DNA of 33,022 nt from an uncultured Gammaproteobacteria bacterium (lineage in GTDB: Bacteria; Pseudomonadota; Gammaproteobacteria; Nitrosococcales; Methylophagaceae), in NCBI GenBank assembly GCA_913042265.1, contig CAJWKF010000008.1, positions 1 to 33,022 on the forward strand, read 5' to 3'. The notes below the pieces were generated by a model. The model was not told the DNA's origin and ran no database searches. It was given only the letters and a program-made list of their open reading frames with translations. Position numbers and translations under genes: made by a program. Of this stretch, positions 1 through 8,850 are shown piece after piece. The number at the start of each line of letters is the position of its first letter. Within the stretch, counting starts at the first letter, position 1.

Positions 1-13
1 ACTGTGCTGGCAT
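1..13 (-). CDS. recB: Start of a gene running off the left edge, probably recB
   Basis: Only four codons are visible: ATG at 13-11 followed by codons for Pro, Ala and Gln, then the window ends. It begins nine bases after the recC stop codon, on the same strand. In many gammaproteobacteria recB follows recC directly, so an exonuclease V beta subunit is the likely product, but this rests on gene order and not on sequence. No clear Shine-Dalgarno precedes the ATG, so translation may be coupled to recC. Confidence 0.35.
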
Positions 14-22
14 TGAAAGAAT

Positions 23-3000
23 TTACCATTTACCGGGGTCTTCTAAATGGTCATAAATAGGTTTGTAAATTGCAATGGCTAATTTTTTAAACTCATCATT
101 TAGTGGTGTACTCTTGTAAAGCTGCTGATAGTAATTGTCATCCATTTCCCCCATAGTATGACCTTCGCTTCCCTTCCATGCAGCCAACATTGCTTTATCA
201 GGATCACCTTTCCCTTTTAAATAGGTTTTAGCATAAGCAAAACTGGTATTGGCAAATAATGGTATGGCTTTTTGACAGCCTTGCCAGTAATAATCTAGCA
301 GCTCTATCAACACCGACTTAGAGTCATTAACAGGCTTCAACTTGATATCTATGTCTTCAGTGACCCATCGACTTTCACACAATACACCTTCTGGCTTCAA
401 ACAATTTAATACTAAATGACGACACCAAATAGTCAGTAAGTCTCCACCTTTTGCTTTTCCAAAACGATAATTGAACAAACCATTGGCACTGCAGCCATCT
501 AATTCGCCCATGAGGGTGAACTCTGATAGTGATAGCTCAAATGAAATCGGATCTATAAGCTTTTCAGGATAATCTGCCAACAGCATGTCAGCAAATATAT
601 TTACTTTATCGGCCTCATCGTAAAATAACTGCTGACCAATCTCACCTTGGGGTAAGCTACCTGTGGCTTTAATCAACGGTAAGGCATCCTCCAGTGACTC
701 GCCTTTCAAACGTTGTGATAATAACTGCTGTCTTAGTTGCCATGCTTCCAAACCACCTAGTGAAAAGGGTTCCCGGGGGTCTAAAAGTTCATCGTCCGAT
801 TCTAATCTCAGTCTCAAACGCTGTTGCAATAAATAACGACCTGGATGGCGATAAAATTGATTTAGCTGGTTTAAGCTTAACTGACGCCAGGATATATCGG
901 GCGCTTGCAAGGATTGCTCAAACCAAGCCATAGCATTAGTGTCTTCACTTTTATCAGGCGGACAATAAGCGACCTGATAACTGAATAACTTAATTAGTGA
1001 CTCAGACGTCTGCTCAAAATAGCGTTGACTAAAAGCCTGTAAAGGATGCTCGGTTAAAATTTGTTGCCAGATATCATTTTCACTATTAGTCGAAAACCCC
1101 TGCAACAAAATATCATGCATATCGTTAACTAATACTGAAGGCGGGATCTCACTGTTGTCGACGATACTTCGACCAACGTAGCTAATATATAAGTGCTCAC
1201 CTGCCGACAATACAGCTTCTAAAAAAAGATAGCGGTCATCATCACGCCTAGAGCGGTCGCCTCTTCTAAAATCTGCAGATAGTAAATCAAAACCTTGTTT
1301 TGGCTGCCTGCGTGGATAACTATCCCCATTCATCCCAATCAAGCACACTACAGAAAAAGGAATACTTCGCATCGGAACCATGCCACAAAACGTCACGCCT
1401 TGGCCCATAAACCTTGGCTCATTTTCATTCTTATTCAAGTGCCCGTTCAACCATTCGCATACTAAGTCAATTGACATTGTTTTTGCAAAATTTGCTAGCT
1501 CTATCGACTCGACAAAACTATCTAAAGTCCTGCTTATATTAAGTATTTCAGCTTGGTCATGATCTTCTAAGAAAAAAGCTTCAACTAATAACAACAAGTG
1601 CTGCTGCCATTGACTTGCCGTTCTAGGTTTTTTTAAACTTTTCCTAAAACGATCCAAACAATCCACAAAAGCACATAGCTGCGCCATAGTGTATGCTCGT
1701 TCGCTACTTATTCCATCAAAAGCAAGCTTGTCATCAAACAAAGTCCATTGACCTTTATCATTTGATAATGGCATCGCATAACCCAATAACAAACGGTCAA
1801 GCCCTGCTCTCCAGGTATTTACCTCTGAAGCAGGTAACCCCATAGCAAGCTTATCTTCAGATGAATGAGCCCAATGTATCTTAGTCTCACGGCACCACTT
1901 ACGCACTAAGTCTAAAGCTGTTTGATCAAAAGAAAATCGATTTTGAATTGCCTCACATTCCAATAAACTGATAATACTATCAACTTCAAAACGTGAAGCC
2001 GGTAAGTCTAGCAATTGGTTAAAGGCAGATAATAATGGACTTTGTTGCTGGCCACTAGCTCCTGAAATACCATAAGGAATATATTGACCTTGGCTTGCGC
2101 AGCCAAAAACAGCATCAATAGAGCCAGCATAGACATCAATGTCAGGGGTCATCACCACCACATCAGCTGGAGCTAAACCTGAATGTCTATCAAATAACGC
2201 TAGTAATTGATCATGTAATATCTCAACCTCGCGTAATGCACTATGGCAATCATGAATCTGAATAGAATTATCGGCCTCATGAATTAGTCGTTTTTGGGCT
2301 GATAAGCTTGGATCATACAAATCGTAAATGTCACGCTGTATGTAACCTAATAGATGTTTTTTTTCTGGCGATGAAAATATAGATTCAGACTCATGTTCAC
2401 AGCCCTGTATCTGTTCAAAGAACTCCTGGCCTTGCTTACCTAAGCTTGCTAACAAGGGGTGACCAGTATCTAAAAAATAAGCTTCTTCACCCGTCTTAAG
2501 CACTTGCTGACTCTTACGTTTAGAGTCCTGCAAGTCGCCCCAATAACCTTCACTTGGCGATAAAAAATACAAGGTAATGTCGCAAAACTTAGCCATCAAG
2601 ACATAAAGATCTAGATATACTGGAGGAAGTGCAGAAATACCAAAAATAGCTAAGCGTCGTGGCAAACCCTCAGGACGTTTTTCACTTTGCCATAAATAGT
2701 GAGTTAATTGATCTAATAGATTGGCGCGGTGCAAGGCAGGTTTTGGCTCATTCTTTGTTAAGTGCTTCCAAAGTTTCGCTTGCCAATGAGGCAAAGAAGC
2801 ATCTGCTTTTTCCCAATCTTTTATCCAATCAGGACGATACATCAAATACTGATCAAAACTATCAGCAATTCGGTGAGCTAAACCATAACGCTTCACCACA
2901 TCATCTTCCTCACCTAAATAGCCTGCCACTACTTCAAAGCCAGGCTGCTGAGAACATTCAGGTAACAAATCAAAGATCCGCCATGTCATCGCGTCTTTAC

Positions 3001-3256
3001 TAAAGGCTGATTCATGTGGAATTTCAGGCAAGACTCGCCGAAATAATGCCCATATGTAGGCAGAGGGATAAGGAAAGTCAATATGACTAGCAATACCATG
3101 ATGTTGGGCTATATAGAGTGATAGCCATCGTGATAACTCATTACTCTGAACAATAATGGTTTCTGGTTCCAGTGGTGGTAATGGCGCCGATTTTTGCTGC
3201 TCAGCTAGTCTAGCCGCCAGCTGCAACATATCATTACTGTAGACCACTTTAAGCAT
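23..3256 (-). CDS. recC: RecBCD enzyme subunit RecC (exonuclease V gamma)
   Basis: RecC is the non-catalytic subunit of the cytoplasmic RecBCD helicase-nuclease. In the complex it scans the unwound 3' strand for Chi and holds RecB and RecD together during double-strand break repair. The 1077-residue product is close to the E. coli length (about 1120). Its N-terminus carries family landmarks: the MLKVVYSN start, an 'IIVQS' strand, 'ASHIDFPYPSAYIW' near residues 56-69, 'RVLPEIPHESAFSKDAM' just after, and 'DQYLMYRPDWI' further on. The motif 'REVEILHDQLL' near residue 340 and 'VCLIGMNGDSYPR' later are also typical. The ATG at 3256 is the natural start because homology begins at the first residues. 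A probable recB follows nine bases downstream. No recD is visible. Confidence 0.95.
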   Translation of the reverse strand: MLKVVYSNDMLQLAARLAEQQKSAPLPPLEPETIIVQSNELSRWLSLYIAQHHGIASHIDFPYPSAYIWALFRRVLPEIPHESAFSKDAMTWRIFDLLPECSQQPGFEVVAGYLGEEDDVVKRYGLAHRIADSFDQYLMYRPDWIKDWEKADASLPHWQAKLWKHLTKNEPKPALHRANLLDQLTHYLWQSEKRPEGLPRRLAIFGISALPPVYLDLYVLMAKFCDITLYFLSPSEGYWGDLQDSKRKSQQVLKTGEEAYFLDTGHPLLASLGKQGQEFFEQIQGCEHESESIFSSPEKKHLLGYIQRDIYDLYDPSLSAQKRLIHEADNSIQIHDCHSALREVEILHDQLLALFDRHSGLAPADVVVMTPDIDVYAGSIDAVFGCASQGQYIPYGISGASGQQQSPLLSAFNQLLDLPASRFEVDSIISLLECEAIQNRFSFDQTALDLVRKWCRETKIHWAHSSEDKLAMGLPASEVNTWRAGLDRLLLGYAMPLSNDKGQWTLFDDKLAFDGISSERAYTMAQLCAFVDCLDRFRKSLKKPRTASQWQQHLLLLVEAFFLEDHDQAEILNISRTLDSFVESIELANFAKTMSIDLVCEWLNGHLNKNENEPRFMGQGVTFCGMVPMRSIPFSVVCLIGMNGDSYPRRQPKQGFDLLSADFRRGDRSRRDDDRYLFLEAVLSAGEHLYISYVGRSIVDNSEIPPSVLVNDMHDILLQGFSTNSENDIWQQILTEHPLQAFSQRYFEQTSESLIKLFSYQVAYCPPDKSEDTNAMAWFEQSLQAPDISWRQLSLNQLNQFYRHPGRYLLQQRLRLRLESDDELLDPREPFSLGGLEAWQLRQQLLSQRLKGESLEDALPLIKATGSLPQGEIGQQLFYDEADKVNIFADMLLADYPEKLIDPISFELSLSEFTLMGELDGCSANGLFNYRFGKAKGGDLLTIWCRHLVLNCLKPEGVLCESRWVTEDIDIKLKPVNDSKSVLIELLDYYWQGCQKAIPLFANTSFAYAKTYLKGKGDPDKAMLAAWKGSEGHTMGEMDDNYYQQLYKSTPLNDEFKKLAIAIYKPIYDHLEDPGKW

Positions 3257-3396
3257 CTATTTCCTTGTCCCTTTTTTTAAAGTTCTCATAAAATATATTT
3301 CACTTTAAACTATACCGAACTTAAATATAAATGCATCAATAATTGTTGGCGCTACGCCTGTCTTTTCTACTGTTACTTTTCAACCCAAGTAATCTT

Positions 3397-4320
3397 CTAA
3401 TGAACAGTATCGGAATTAAAAACTGAGCTGTCACTATTTTCACTAAAAATAAAAAAAACCTCATTCTTATCGAAATAGTAATGTTCATTGCAAAATTCAC
3501 AGGACACTTCAATATTACCTTCTTCTTCAACTAAGTCCATCGCATCCTGCTGTCCCAATAAACCAATCGTATTAGCAACTCTTTGTCGTGAGCAGTTACA
3601 AGAAAATTCTAGTGTATTTAATGAAAGAAGGCGACATTCCTCCTCATGAAATAAGCGATGTAACAATGTCCCCGCACCAAGCTCTAATAGTTCAGAATTT
3701 TCGACCGTTGCAGAAAGCTGACTGATCCGATTCCATGACTCCGCTTCTTGAGCATTATGCTTATCTGCTGATGGCAATTGTTGTAGTAATAGCCCAGCAA
3801 CTGAATCTGCACTAGCTGCTAACCAAACTTGAGTTTCTAATTGTTCGGACTGTCTGAAATAATTTTCCAATAAATCTGCAATTGAAGCCCCATCTAGGCT
3901 AACAATACCCTGATAAGGCGTATTTGCACCATCCACTTCAATCGTAATTGCTAAATTACCCTCACCAGTAATTTCAGCTAAAGATGCATTATCTATAATT
4001 TCCTCGCCTTCATCCCACTGGGCAAAGGCCCGCAATGTATTTTGACTCGTACATTCAACCATCATGAGAGTTACCGGTCCTGATGACTTTATTTGCAGTA
4101 CTAATCGACCTTCTATTTTCACTGTTGCTGCTAACAGAGCAGCTGCTGCCATCATCTGGCCTAAGTGATTTTGAATTGCAGATGGGTACTCACGACGGGA
4201 TATTACATTTTGCCATGTCTCATGCAAATGAACCCATTCGCCACGGATCGCGGCATTATCAAAAATAAATCGTTGTAAGTTATCAGACTGAAATGACAAT
4301 GCATCATTGGTTTCATTCAT
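3397..4320 (-). CDS. hslO: Hsp33 redox-activated holdase chaperone
   Basis: Hsp33 is a cytosolic chaperone that becomes an active holdase when oxidation releases zinc from its C-terminal cysteines. All four zinc ligands are present: Cys241-x-Cys243 and Cys274-x2-Cys277, counted from the ATG at 4320. The N-terminal substrate-binding domain includes the 'SRREYP' and 'GQMMAAAALLAATVK' stretches. The product is 307 residues, against about 292 in E. coli. An in-frame ATG lies upstream at 4350, but that extension lies inside the htpG terminator hairpin. The ATG at 4320 is preceded by a GGA-rich ribosome site, so I chose it. The gene lies just downstream of htpG, a second stress chaperone, and some read-through of the terminator could give heat-shock control. 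Confidence 0.95.
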   Translation of the reverse strand: MNETNDALSFQSDNLQRFIFDNAAIRGEWVHLHETWQNVISRREYPSAIQNHLGQMMAAAALLAATVKIEGRLVLQIKSSGPVTLMMVECTSQNTLRAFAQWDEGEEIIDNASLAEITGEGNLAITIEVDGANTPYQGIVSLDGASIADLLENYFRQSEQLETQVWLAASADSVAGLLLQQLPSADKHNAQEAESWNRISQLSATVENSELLELGAGTLLHRLFHEEECRLLSLNTLEFSCNCSRQRVANTIGLLGQQDAMDLVEEEGNIEVSCEFCNEHYYFDKNEVFFIFSENSDSSVFNSDTVH

Positions 4321-4336
4321 AATTTTTTTCCAAAAA

Positions 4337-4369
4337 AAAATGCTGGACATAAACTACGTCCAGCATTTT
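4337..4369 (-). terminator. Rho-independent terminator after htpG
   Basis: A 12-base-pair stem (core TGCTGGAC pairing with GTCCAGCA, flanked by A/T pairs) encloses a nine-base loop. On the minus strand the right-hand side continues into a run of nine T, as an intrinsic terminator requires. It lies about 75 bases after the htpG stop codon and just before the hslO ribosome-binding site. It therefore separates the two chaperone genes transcriptionally. Confidence 0.85.
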
Positions 4370-4443
4370 ACCTAACCGGTTAAAACTAAATAACATATTG
4401 TTCTTGTTACATTCTGCCATCGTTAAATAAAAATACGAACAGG

Positions 4444-6354
4444 TTATGCAACTTGGAGTAACAATATATTTAAACGTTTTACATAACTTGCAGGATCCTC
4501 TAGCTGGCCACCTTCAGCCAATAATGCTTGATCGAATAAAATTGATGACCAATCACTAAAGCGGTCTTCGTCTAATTCACCTTTTAAACGCATAACCATA
4601 GGATGCTCGGGGTTGATTTCAAAAATAGGCTTAGTACCACCGACTTCCTGACCAGCTGCTTTCAGCATCCGCTCAAGGTTAGCACTCATATCCATATCAT
4701 CCACTACCAAACAAGCAGGAGAGTCAGTCAAGCGATGTGTAATACGCACATCTTTAACATTGTCACCTAATGCAGTTTTTACTCGGGCTACTAAATCAGC
4801 AAAGTTTTTATCAGTTTCTTCCTGAGCTTTTTTCTCTTCTTCATCAGCCAACTCTCCTAAATCAAGATCACCTTTGGCAACTGATTGAAGTGGCTTACCA
4901 TCGAACTCAGTTAATGAGTTAGTTAACCATTCATCTACACGCTCAGCCATTAATAAAACTTCAATTCCTTTCTTACGAAATACTTCTAAGTGAGGGCTGT
5001 TTTTGGCTGCAGCAAAACTTTCTGCCGTTATGTAATAAATCTTGTCCTGTTTTTCTTTCATCCGACCGACATAATCAGCTAATGAAACTGTCTGCTCCTC
5101 ACTACCCGTTTCAGTAGTTGAAAACAACATCAATTTTGACAAAGCTTCCTTGTTAGCTATGTCCTCACCTGGTCCTTCTTTAATGACCTGCCCAAATTCT
5201 TTCCAAAAAGTTGCATACTTTTCAGCATTCTTTTTGGCCATTTTGGCTAACTCGCTGAGAATTTTCTTCACGGATGCTGCGCGGATACTATCGATCGTTT
5301 TACTGCCTTGTAATATTTCACGCGACACATTCAACGGTAAATCATTAGTATCAATAACACCGCGGATAAAACGAAGGTATCGTGGCATCAATTGTTCTGC
5401 ATCTTCCATTATAAATACGCGCTTAACATAGAGTTTTAAGCCATGAGTACGTTCACGATCCCAAAGGTCAAATGGTGCTTTTGAGGGAATATAAAGTAAA
5501 GATGTGTATTCTGTTTTACCTTCTACTTTATTATGGCTCCAGCTCAAAGGCTCTTGGAAGTCGTGCGAGATCTGTTTATAAAACTCCTGATACTGCTCGT
5601 CACTAATTTCACCCTTAGATAAAGTCCATAAAGCAGTTGCTTTATTGACAGTTTCATTTTCAAGTTCTGCATTCTCATCAATCTTACCGTCTTCATCAGG
5701 CATTGGCTCTTTTGCCATCAAGATCGGTAAATCAATATGATCTGAATATTTAGTAATACAACTTCTTAAGCGCCAACTATTCAAAAACTCTTCTTGGTCT
5801 TTACGTAGATGTAAAGTGACTTCAGTTCCTCGCAAGGGTTGTTCAATTGTTTTAATGGTGAACTCACCTTTTCCTTTTGACTGCCACTCCACTCCATGTT
5901 CCGCTGTCAAACCAGCGCGACGTGTTTTTAATGTGACTTTATCTGCAACAATAAAAGCTGAATAAAAACCAACACCGAACTGACCAATTAACTGTGAATC
6001 TTTGGTTTGGTCCCCAGTCATATTATCGAAGAATTTTTTAGTGCCTGAATTAGCGATGGTACCAATGTTGTCAATCACCTCCTCACGACTCATTCCAATT
6101 CCATTGTCGGTAATTGTGATCGTTTTAGCATCTTTATCAAAAGTGACTTTTATTTTTAGCTCAGCATCTTCTTCATATAATCCATCATCAGCAAGTGCTT
6201 CGAAACGTAATTTATCAGATGCATCTGCAGCGTTAGAAATAAGCTCACGCATAAAAATTTCTTTGTTGCTGTAAAGAGAGTGGATCATCAAATCCAATAA
6301 TTGTGCTACCTCTGTTTGAAAACCTAAGGTTTTTTTGTCTGCTTTAACGGTCAT
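4444..6354 (-). CDS. htpG: Molecular chaperone HtpG (bacterial Hsp90)
   Basis: HtpG is the cytosolic, ATP-driven Hsp90 dimer that remodels client proteins. The N-terminal GHKL ATPase domain shows all nucleotide-binding motifs: '[11 protein letters not shown]' at residues 41-51, 'DNGIGMS' at 83-89, and '[11 protein letters not shown]' at 124-134. Middle-domain signatures 'LYVKRVFI' and '[11 protein letters not shown]' follow, and the dimerisation domain carries 'EINPEHP'. From the ATG at 6354 the product has 636 residues (E. coli 624). An upstream in-frame ATG at 6372 overlaps a strong GGAGG ribosome site (6366-6370), so that site must serve the 6354 start. A sigma-32 type promoter at 6401-6431 indicates heat-shock induction. 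Confidence 0.96.
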   Translation of the reverse strand: MTVKADKKTLGFQTEVAQLLDLMIHSLYSNKEIFMRELISNAADASDKLRFEALADDGLYEEDAELKIKVTFDKDAKTITITDNGIGMSREEVIDNIGTIANSGTKKFFDNMTGDQTKDSQLIGQFGVGFYSAFIVADKVTLKTRRAGLTAEHGVEWQSKGKGEFTIKTIEQPLRGTEVTLHLRKDQEEFLNSWRLRSCITKYSDHIDLPILMAKEPMPDEDGKIDENAELENETVNKATALWTLSKGEISDEQYQEFYKQISHDFQEPLSWSHNKVEGKTEYTSLLYIPSKAPFDLWDRERTHGLKLYVKRVFIMEDAEQLMPRYLRFIRGVIDTNDLPLNVSREILQGSKTIDSIRAASVKKILSELAKMAKKNAEKYATFWKEFGQVIKEGPGEDIANKEALSKLMLFSTTETGSEEQTVSLADYVGRMKEKQDKIYYITAESFAAAKNSPHLEVFRKKGIEVLLMAERVDEWLTNSLTEFDGKPLQSVAKGDLDLGELADEEEKKAQEETDKNFADLVARVKTALGDNVKDVRITHRLTDSPACLVVDDMDMSANLERMLKAAGQEVGGTKPIFEINPEHPMVMRLKGELDEDRFSDWSSILFDQALLAEGGQLEDPASYVKRLNILLLQVA

Positions 6355-6400
6355 TTGAAATAATGCCTCCATCCGGCTTTGTTTTTATCTTAAAGTCATC

Positions 6401-6431
6401 AAATGGGGGCAAGCTTGTAAACTTCAAGGGG
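6401..6431 (-). promoter_or_regulatory. Sigma-32 (RpoH) heat-shock promoter of htpG
   Basis: Read on the minus strand, CCCCTTGAAG (6431-6422) is followed after a 13-base spacer by CCCCATTT (6408-6401). These match the classical sigma-32 elements CNCCCTTGAA and CCCCATNT almost perfectly, with accepted spacing. Transcription would begin near 6394, leaving a leader of about 40 bases before the htpG ATG at 6354. Hsp90 genes are established members of the RpoH regulon. Confidence 0.85.
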
Positions 6432-6607
6432 AAAAGTAGATGAAATTTACAACCTTTTCTTGAAAAAAAATATTCTCATATTTATATTCATGACTTCTCA
6501 TTATTTTTTCCCCAAGATAACTCTAATAATTTAATTGAATAATGTTTACTTTCACTACCCTTCCTCTGATAGAGTTAAAATGTAATAATTCGAGAAATCA
6601 CTGCCTT

Positions 6608-7375
6608 ATGGAAGAAACTGAGTTACGAGTACTAACCTATAATATCCATAAAGGTTTTAGTACTGGAAACCGCCGCTTTGTACTTCCACGTCTCCGTGAA
6701 GCAATTATTAAAACCGATGCAGACATCCTTTTATTACAAGAAGTGCAAGGTAAACATAGCCGACATGAACTAACACAAGATGGCTGGCCCGAGTGTTCTC
6801 ATGCCGAGTTTATTGCTGAGGGTATATGGCCTCATATTGTTTACGCTAAAAATGCGCTTTATACCAAAGGCGACCATGGAAATGCCATCCTTAGTAAATA
6901 TCCTTTCATACGTTGGGAAAACATCAATGTCTCAGCACTATCTTGGGCAAGCCGTAGTCTCTTACATGGCGTAATTAGACTACCCGATGTAAACGAAGAG
7001 CTACATATTATTTGTATCCATCTCGGACTCATCAGCATAGAGAGAAAGAAGCAGTTTCAAATTCTTTGTCAACGAATAGAAGCCCATGTCCCAAAAAACT
7101 CCCCACTCATCCTGGCCGGTGATTTTAATGATTGGAGTGAGAAGGCGCAACACTACCTTTCCGAACATTTAAATCTTAAAGAAACCCACCAAACACTACA
7201 TAATAAACATGCTCGAACTTGGCCTGCTTGGATGCCTATTTTGAAAATGGATAGGATCTACTATCGAGGGGTTAAACCGCAATCTTGTATTAGACCTCGC
7301 TACGGTTTATGGCACAAGTTATCTGACCATGCACCGTTACTTGCAACATTTAAAATTACTACCAATGTTGAATAA
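6608..7375 (+). CDS. Endonuclease/exonuclease/phosphatase (EEP) family hydrolase, YbhP-like
   Basis: This is a member of the DNase I-like EEP fold of metal-dependent phosphodiesterases. Counted from the ATG at 6608, the signature residues are Asn12 in 'YNIHKG', Glu45 in 'LLLQEVQ', His138 in 'CIHLG', Asp172 and Asn174 in 'GDFNDW', Asp215 in 'MDRIYY', and Asp240-His241 in 'LSDHAPL'. All catalytic positions are therefore present. The 'NIHKG' form and the length (255 residues) resemble E. coli YbhP, whose substrate is not settled. An in-frame ATG at 6542 would add 22 residues. These have no ribosome site and lie outside the fold, so I prefer 6608. No signal peptide is seen. The gene stands alone, divergent from htpG and convergent with yaaA. 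Confidence 0.85.
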   Translation: MEETELRVLTYNIHKGFSTGNRRFVLPRLREAIIKTDADILLLQEVQGKHSRHELTQDGWPECSHAEFIAEGIWPHIVYAKNALYTKGDHGNAILSKYPFIRWENINVSALSWASRSLLHGVIRLPDVNEELHIICIHLGLISIERKKQFQILCQRIEAHVPKNSPLILAGDFNDWSEKAQHYLSEHLNLKETHQTLHNKHARTWPAWMPILKMDRIYYRGVKPQSCIRPRYGLWHKLSDHAPLLATFKITTNVE

Positions 7376-7408
7376 AGTGTGGAGAGGTAAAAGCTAATTT
7401 TCAATTAC

Positions 7409-8179
7409 TTATTCAGCAGCGCGAATAAATACCCAATCGTCACCAGTAGACATCTCAGCACTAAACCTGTAACCATCGCTATCGAACGACTTCAACTGTT
7501 CCGGGTCATTGATACGATGATCGATGATATAACGACTCATCAAACCCCGTGCTTTTTTTGCGTAAAAACTGATGATCTTATATTGGCCACCTTTCCAGTC
7601 CTTAAATACTGGCGTAATGACCTTGGTCTTGAGCTGCTTAGCTTCAAGAACTTTAAAATATTCATTAGATGCTAAATTAACCACAACAGCGTCTGACTGT
7701 GAAGCTTCACTTTCTATTTCAGTACGGAGTTGACCACCCCAAAACTGATATAAATTTTTACCTTTAGAATTGGCAAGTTGTGTACCCATTTCTAAGCGAT
7801 AAGGCTGAATCAAATCCAAGGGCTTCAATACACCATAAAGACCCGATAAAATTCTTAAATGTTGTTGGGCAAAGTCTAGGCCTTCTTGATCGATTGTATC
7901 TGCATCTAGACCAGAATAAACATCACCCTTAAATGCCAATACTGCTTGTTTTGAGTTATCAAGATCAAATGGTTGCTTCCATGTTTGGAAACGAGCTGAA
8001 TTTAAACCTGCCAATTTATCGCTCAACTTCATTAATGTGGCTATGCCAGAGACAGATAGTTGTTGTAACTCATTAATCAGCGCTTGGGATTGCACCAAAA
8101 ACTTTGGCTGAGTATGGCAATCAGTTCCTGGCTTTGATTCGAAGTCCAATGTTTTCGCAGGTGAAATAATTGTAAGCAT
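7409..8179 (-). CDS. yaaA: Peroxide stress protein YaaA (DUF328)
   Basis: YaaA proteins limit intracellular free iron and DNA damage during hydrogen peroxide stress and bind DNA. The 256-residue length matches the family. Diagnostic motifs are 'ISPAKTLDF' at the N-terminus, '[12 protein letters not shown]', '[12 protein letters not shown]', '[23 protein letters not shown]' in the centre, and '[21 protein letters not shown]' towards the end. The protein has no membrane segment. It is convergent with the EEP gene (33 bases between stops) and divergent from the TRAP genes, so it is probably monocistronic. No OxyR-type operator could be recognised in the upstream gap. Confidence 0.93.
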   Translation of the reverse strand: MLTIISPAKTLDFESKPGTDCHTQPKFLVQSQALINELQQLSVSGIATLMKLSDKLAGLNSARFQTWKQPFDLDNSKQAVLAFKGDVYSGLDADTIDQEGLDFAQQHLRILSGLYGVLKPLDLIQPYRLEMGTQLANSKGKNLYQFWGGQLRTEIESEASQSDAVVVNLASNEYFKVLEAKQLKTKVITPVFKDWKGGQYKIISFYAKKARGLMSRYIIDHRINDPEQLKSFDSDGYRFSAEMSTGDDWVFIRAAE

Positions 8180-8334
8180 AATTTAACATCCTAGATCTGC
8201 AATCTCGATCTATACTTTACCATTTCTTTTTTAACTACACCAAGTTATCCACATTCATATCACAATACCACTAGAGCTTACTTACTAATTATGGGAAGAT
8301 CAGAAGTTAAATTACACCTTAAACCAAGGACATC

Positions 8335-8850
8335 ATGATAAAAAACGTTATTAACGCCATCGACACCTTAAATGAAGCCATCGGCCGTGCAGCATCTTGG
8401 CTCGTACTCGCAATGGTCTTACTTATTTGTTATGACGTTGGTATGCGCTATTTCTTTCATCAGGGCTCCGTCGCTCTGCAAGAACTAGAATGGCACCTAT
8501 TTGCACTTATTTTTTTGCTAGGCTCAGCATACACACTAAAATATGATAATCATGTCCGCGTAGACATACTTTATCAAAGTCAGTATTTATCAAATGAACA
8601 TCGTGCCTTGATCAATATTTTCGGCATTCTCTTCTTCCTACTACCTTTTTGTGTCCTAGTCCTCATCACTACATGGCCATTTGTAGAAAATGCTTATTAC
8701 TATCTAGAAGGTTCTCCCGATCCTGGTGGCTTGCCCTATCGTTACCTACTCAAAGGAAGCATTTTAGTTGCTTTTACACTGCTTATTTTACAGGGGCTCG
8801 CTGAACTACTTAGAAATTACCTCATATTGGCCAAACAGGATATGAGTTAA
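8335..8850 (+). CDS. dctQ: TRAP transporter small membrane subunit (DctQ-like)
   Basis: This is the four-helix small permease subunit of a tripartite ATP-independent periplasmic transporter. It pairs with the large DctM subunit to move an organic anion using the sodium gradient. The 171-residue protein shows four hydrophobic helices, near residues 17-37, 49-68, 93-115 and 138-158. It also has the family features 'YDVGMRYFF' after the first helix, 'ELEWHLF' opening the second, and 'NHVRVD' after it. A good ribosome site (AAGGA) lies just before the ATG at 8335. The stop overlaps the next start (TAATG), so translation is coupled to dctM. The substrate cannot be read from the sequence. The 'DPGGLPYR' stretch resembles the branch often annotated as mannitol/chloroaromatic transporters. 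Confidence 0.9.
   Translation: MIKNVINAIDTLNEAIGRAASWLVLAMVLLICYDVGMRYFFHQGSVALQELEWHLFALIFLLGSAYTLKYDNHVRVDILYQSQYLSNEHRALINIFGILFFLLPFCVLVLITTWPFVENAYYYLEGSPDPGGLPYRYLLKGSILVAFTLLILQGLAELLRNYLILAKQDMS

Noticed and set aside
4373..4382. Perfect 10-base palindrome TAACCGGTTA between htpG and hslO.
   Set aside because: It is short, occurs once as far as I can see, and matches no operator I can name.
8245..8253. A perfect DnaA-box 9-mer (TTATCCACA) between yaaA and dctQ.
   Set aside because: It stands alone, with no second box, no AT-rich unwinding region of the usual type, and no dnaA, dnaN or gidA nearby. A single such 9-mer on either strand is expected by chance about once per 130 kb, so one in 33 kb is unremarkable.
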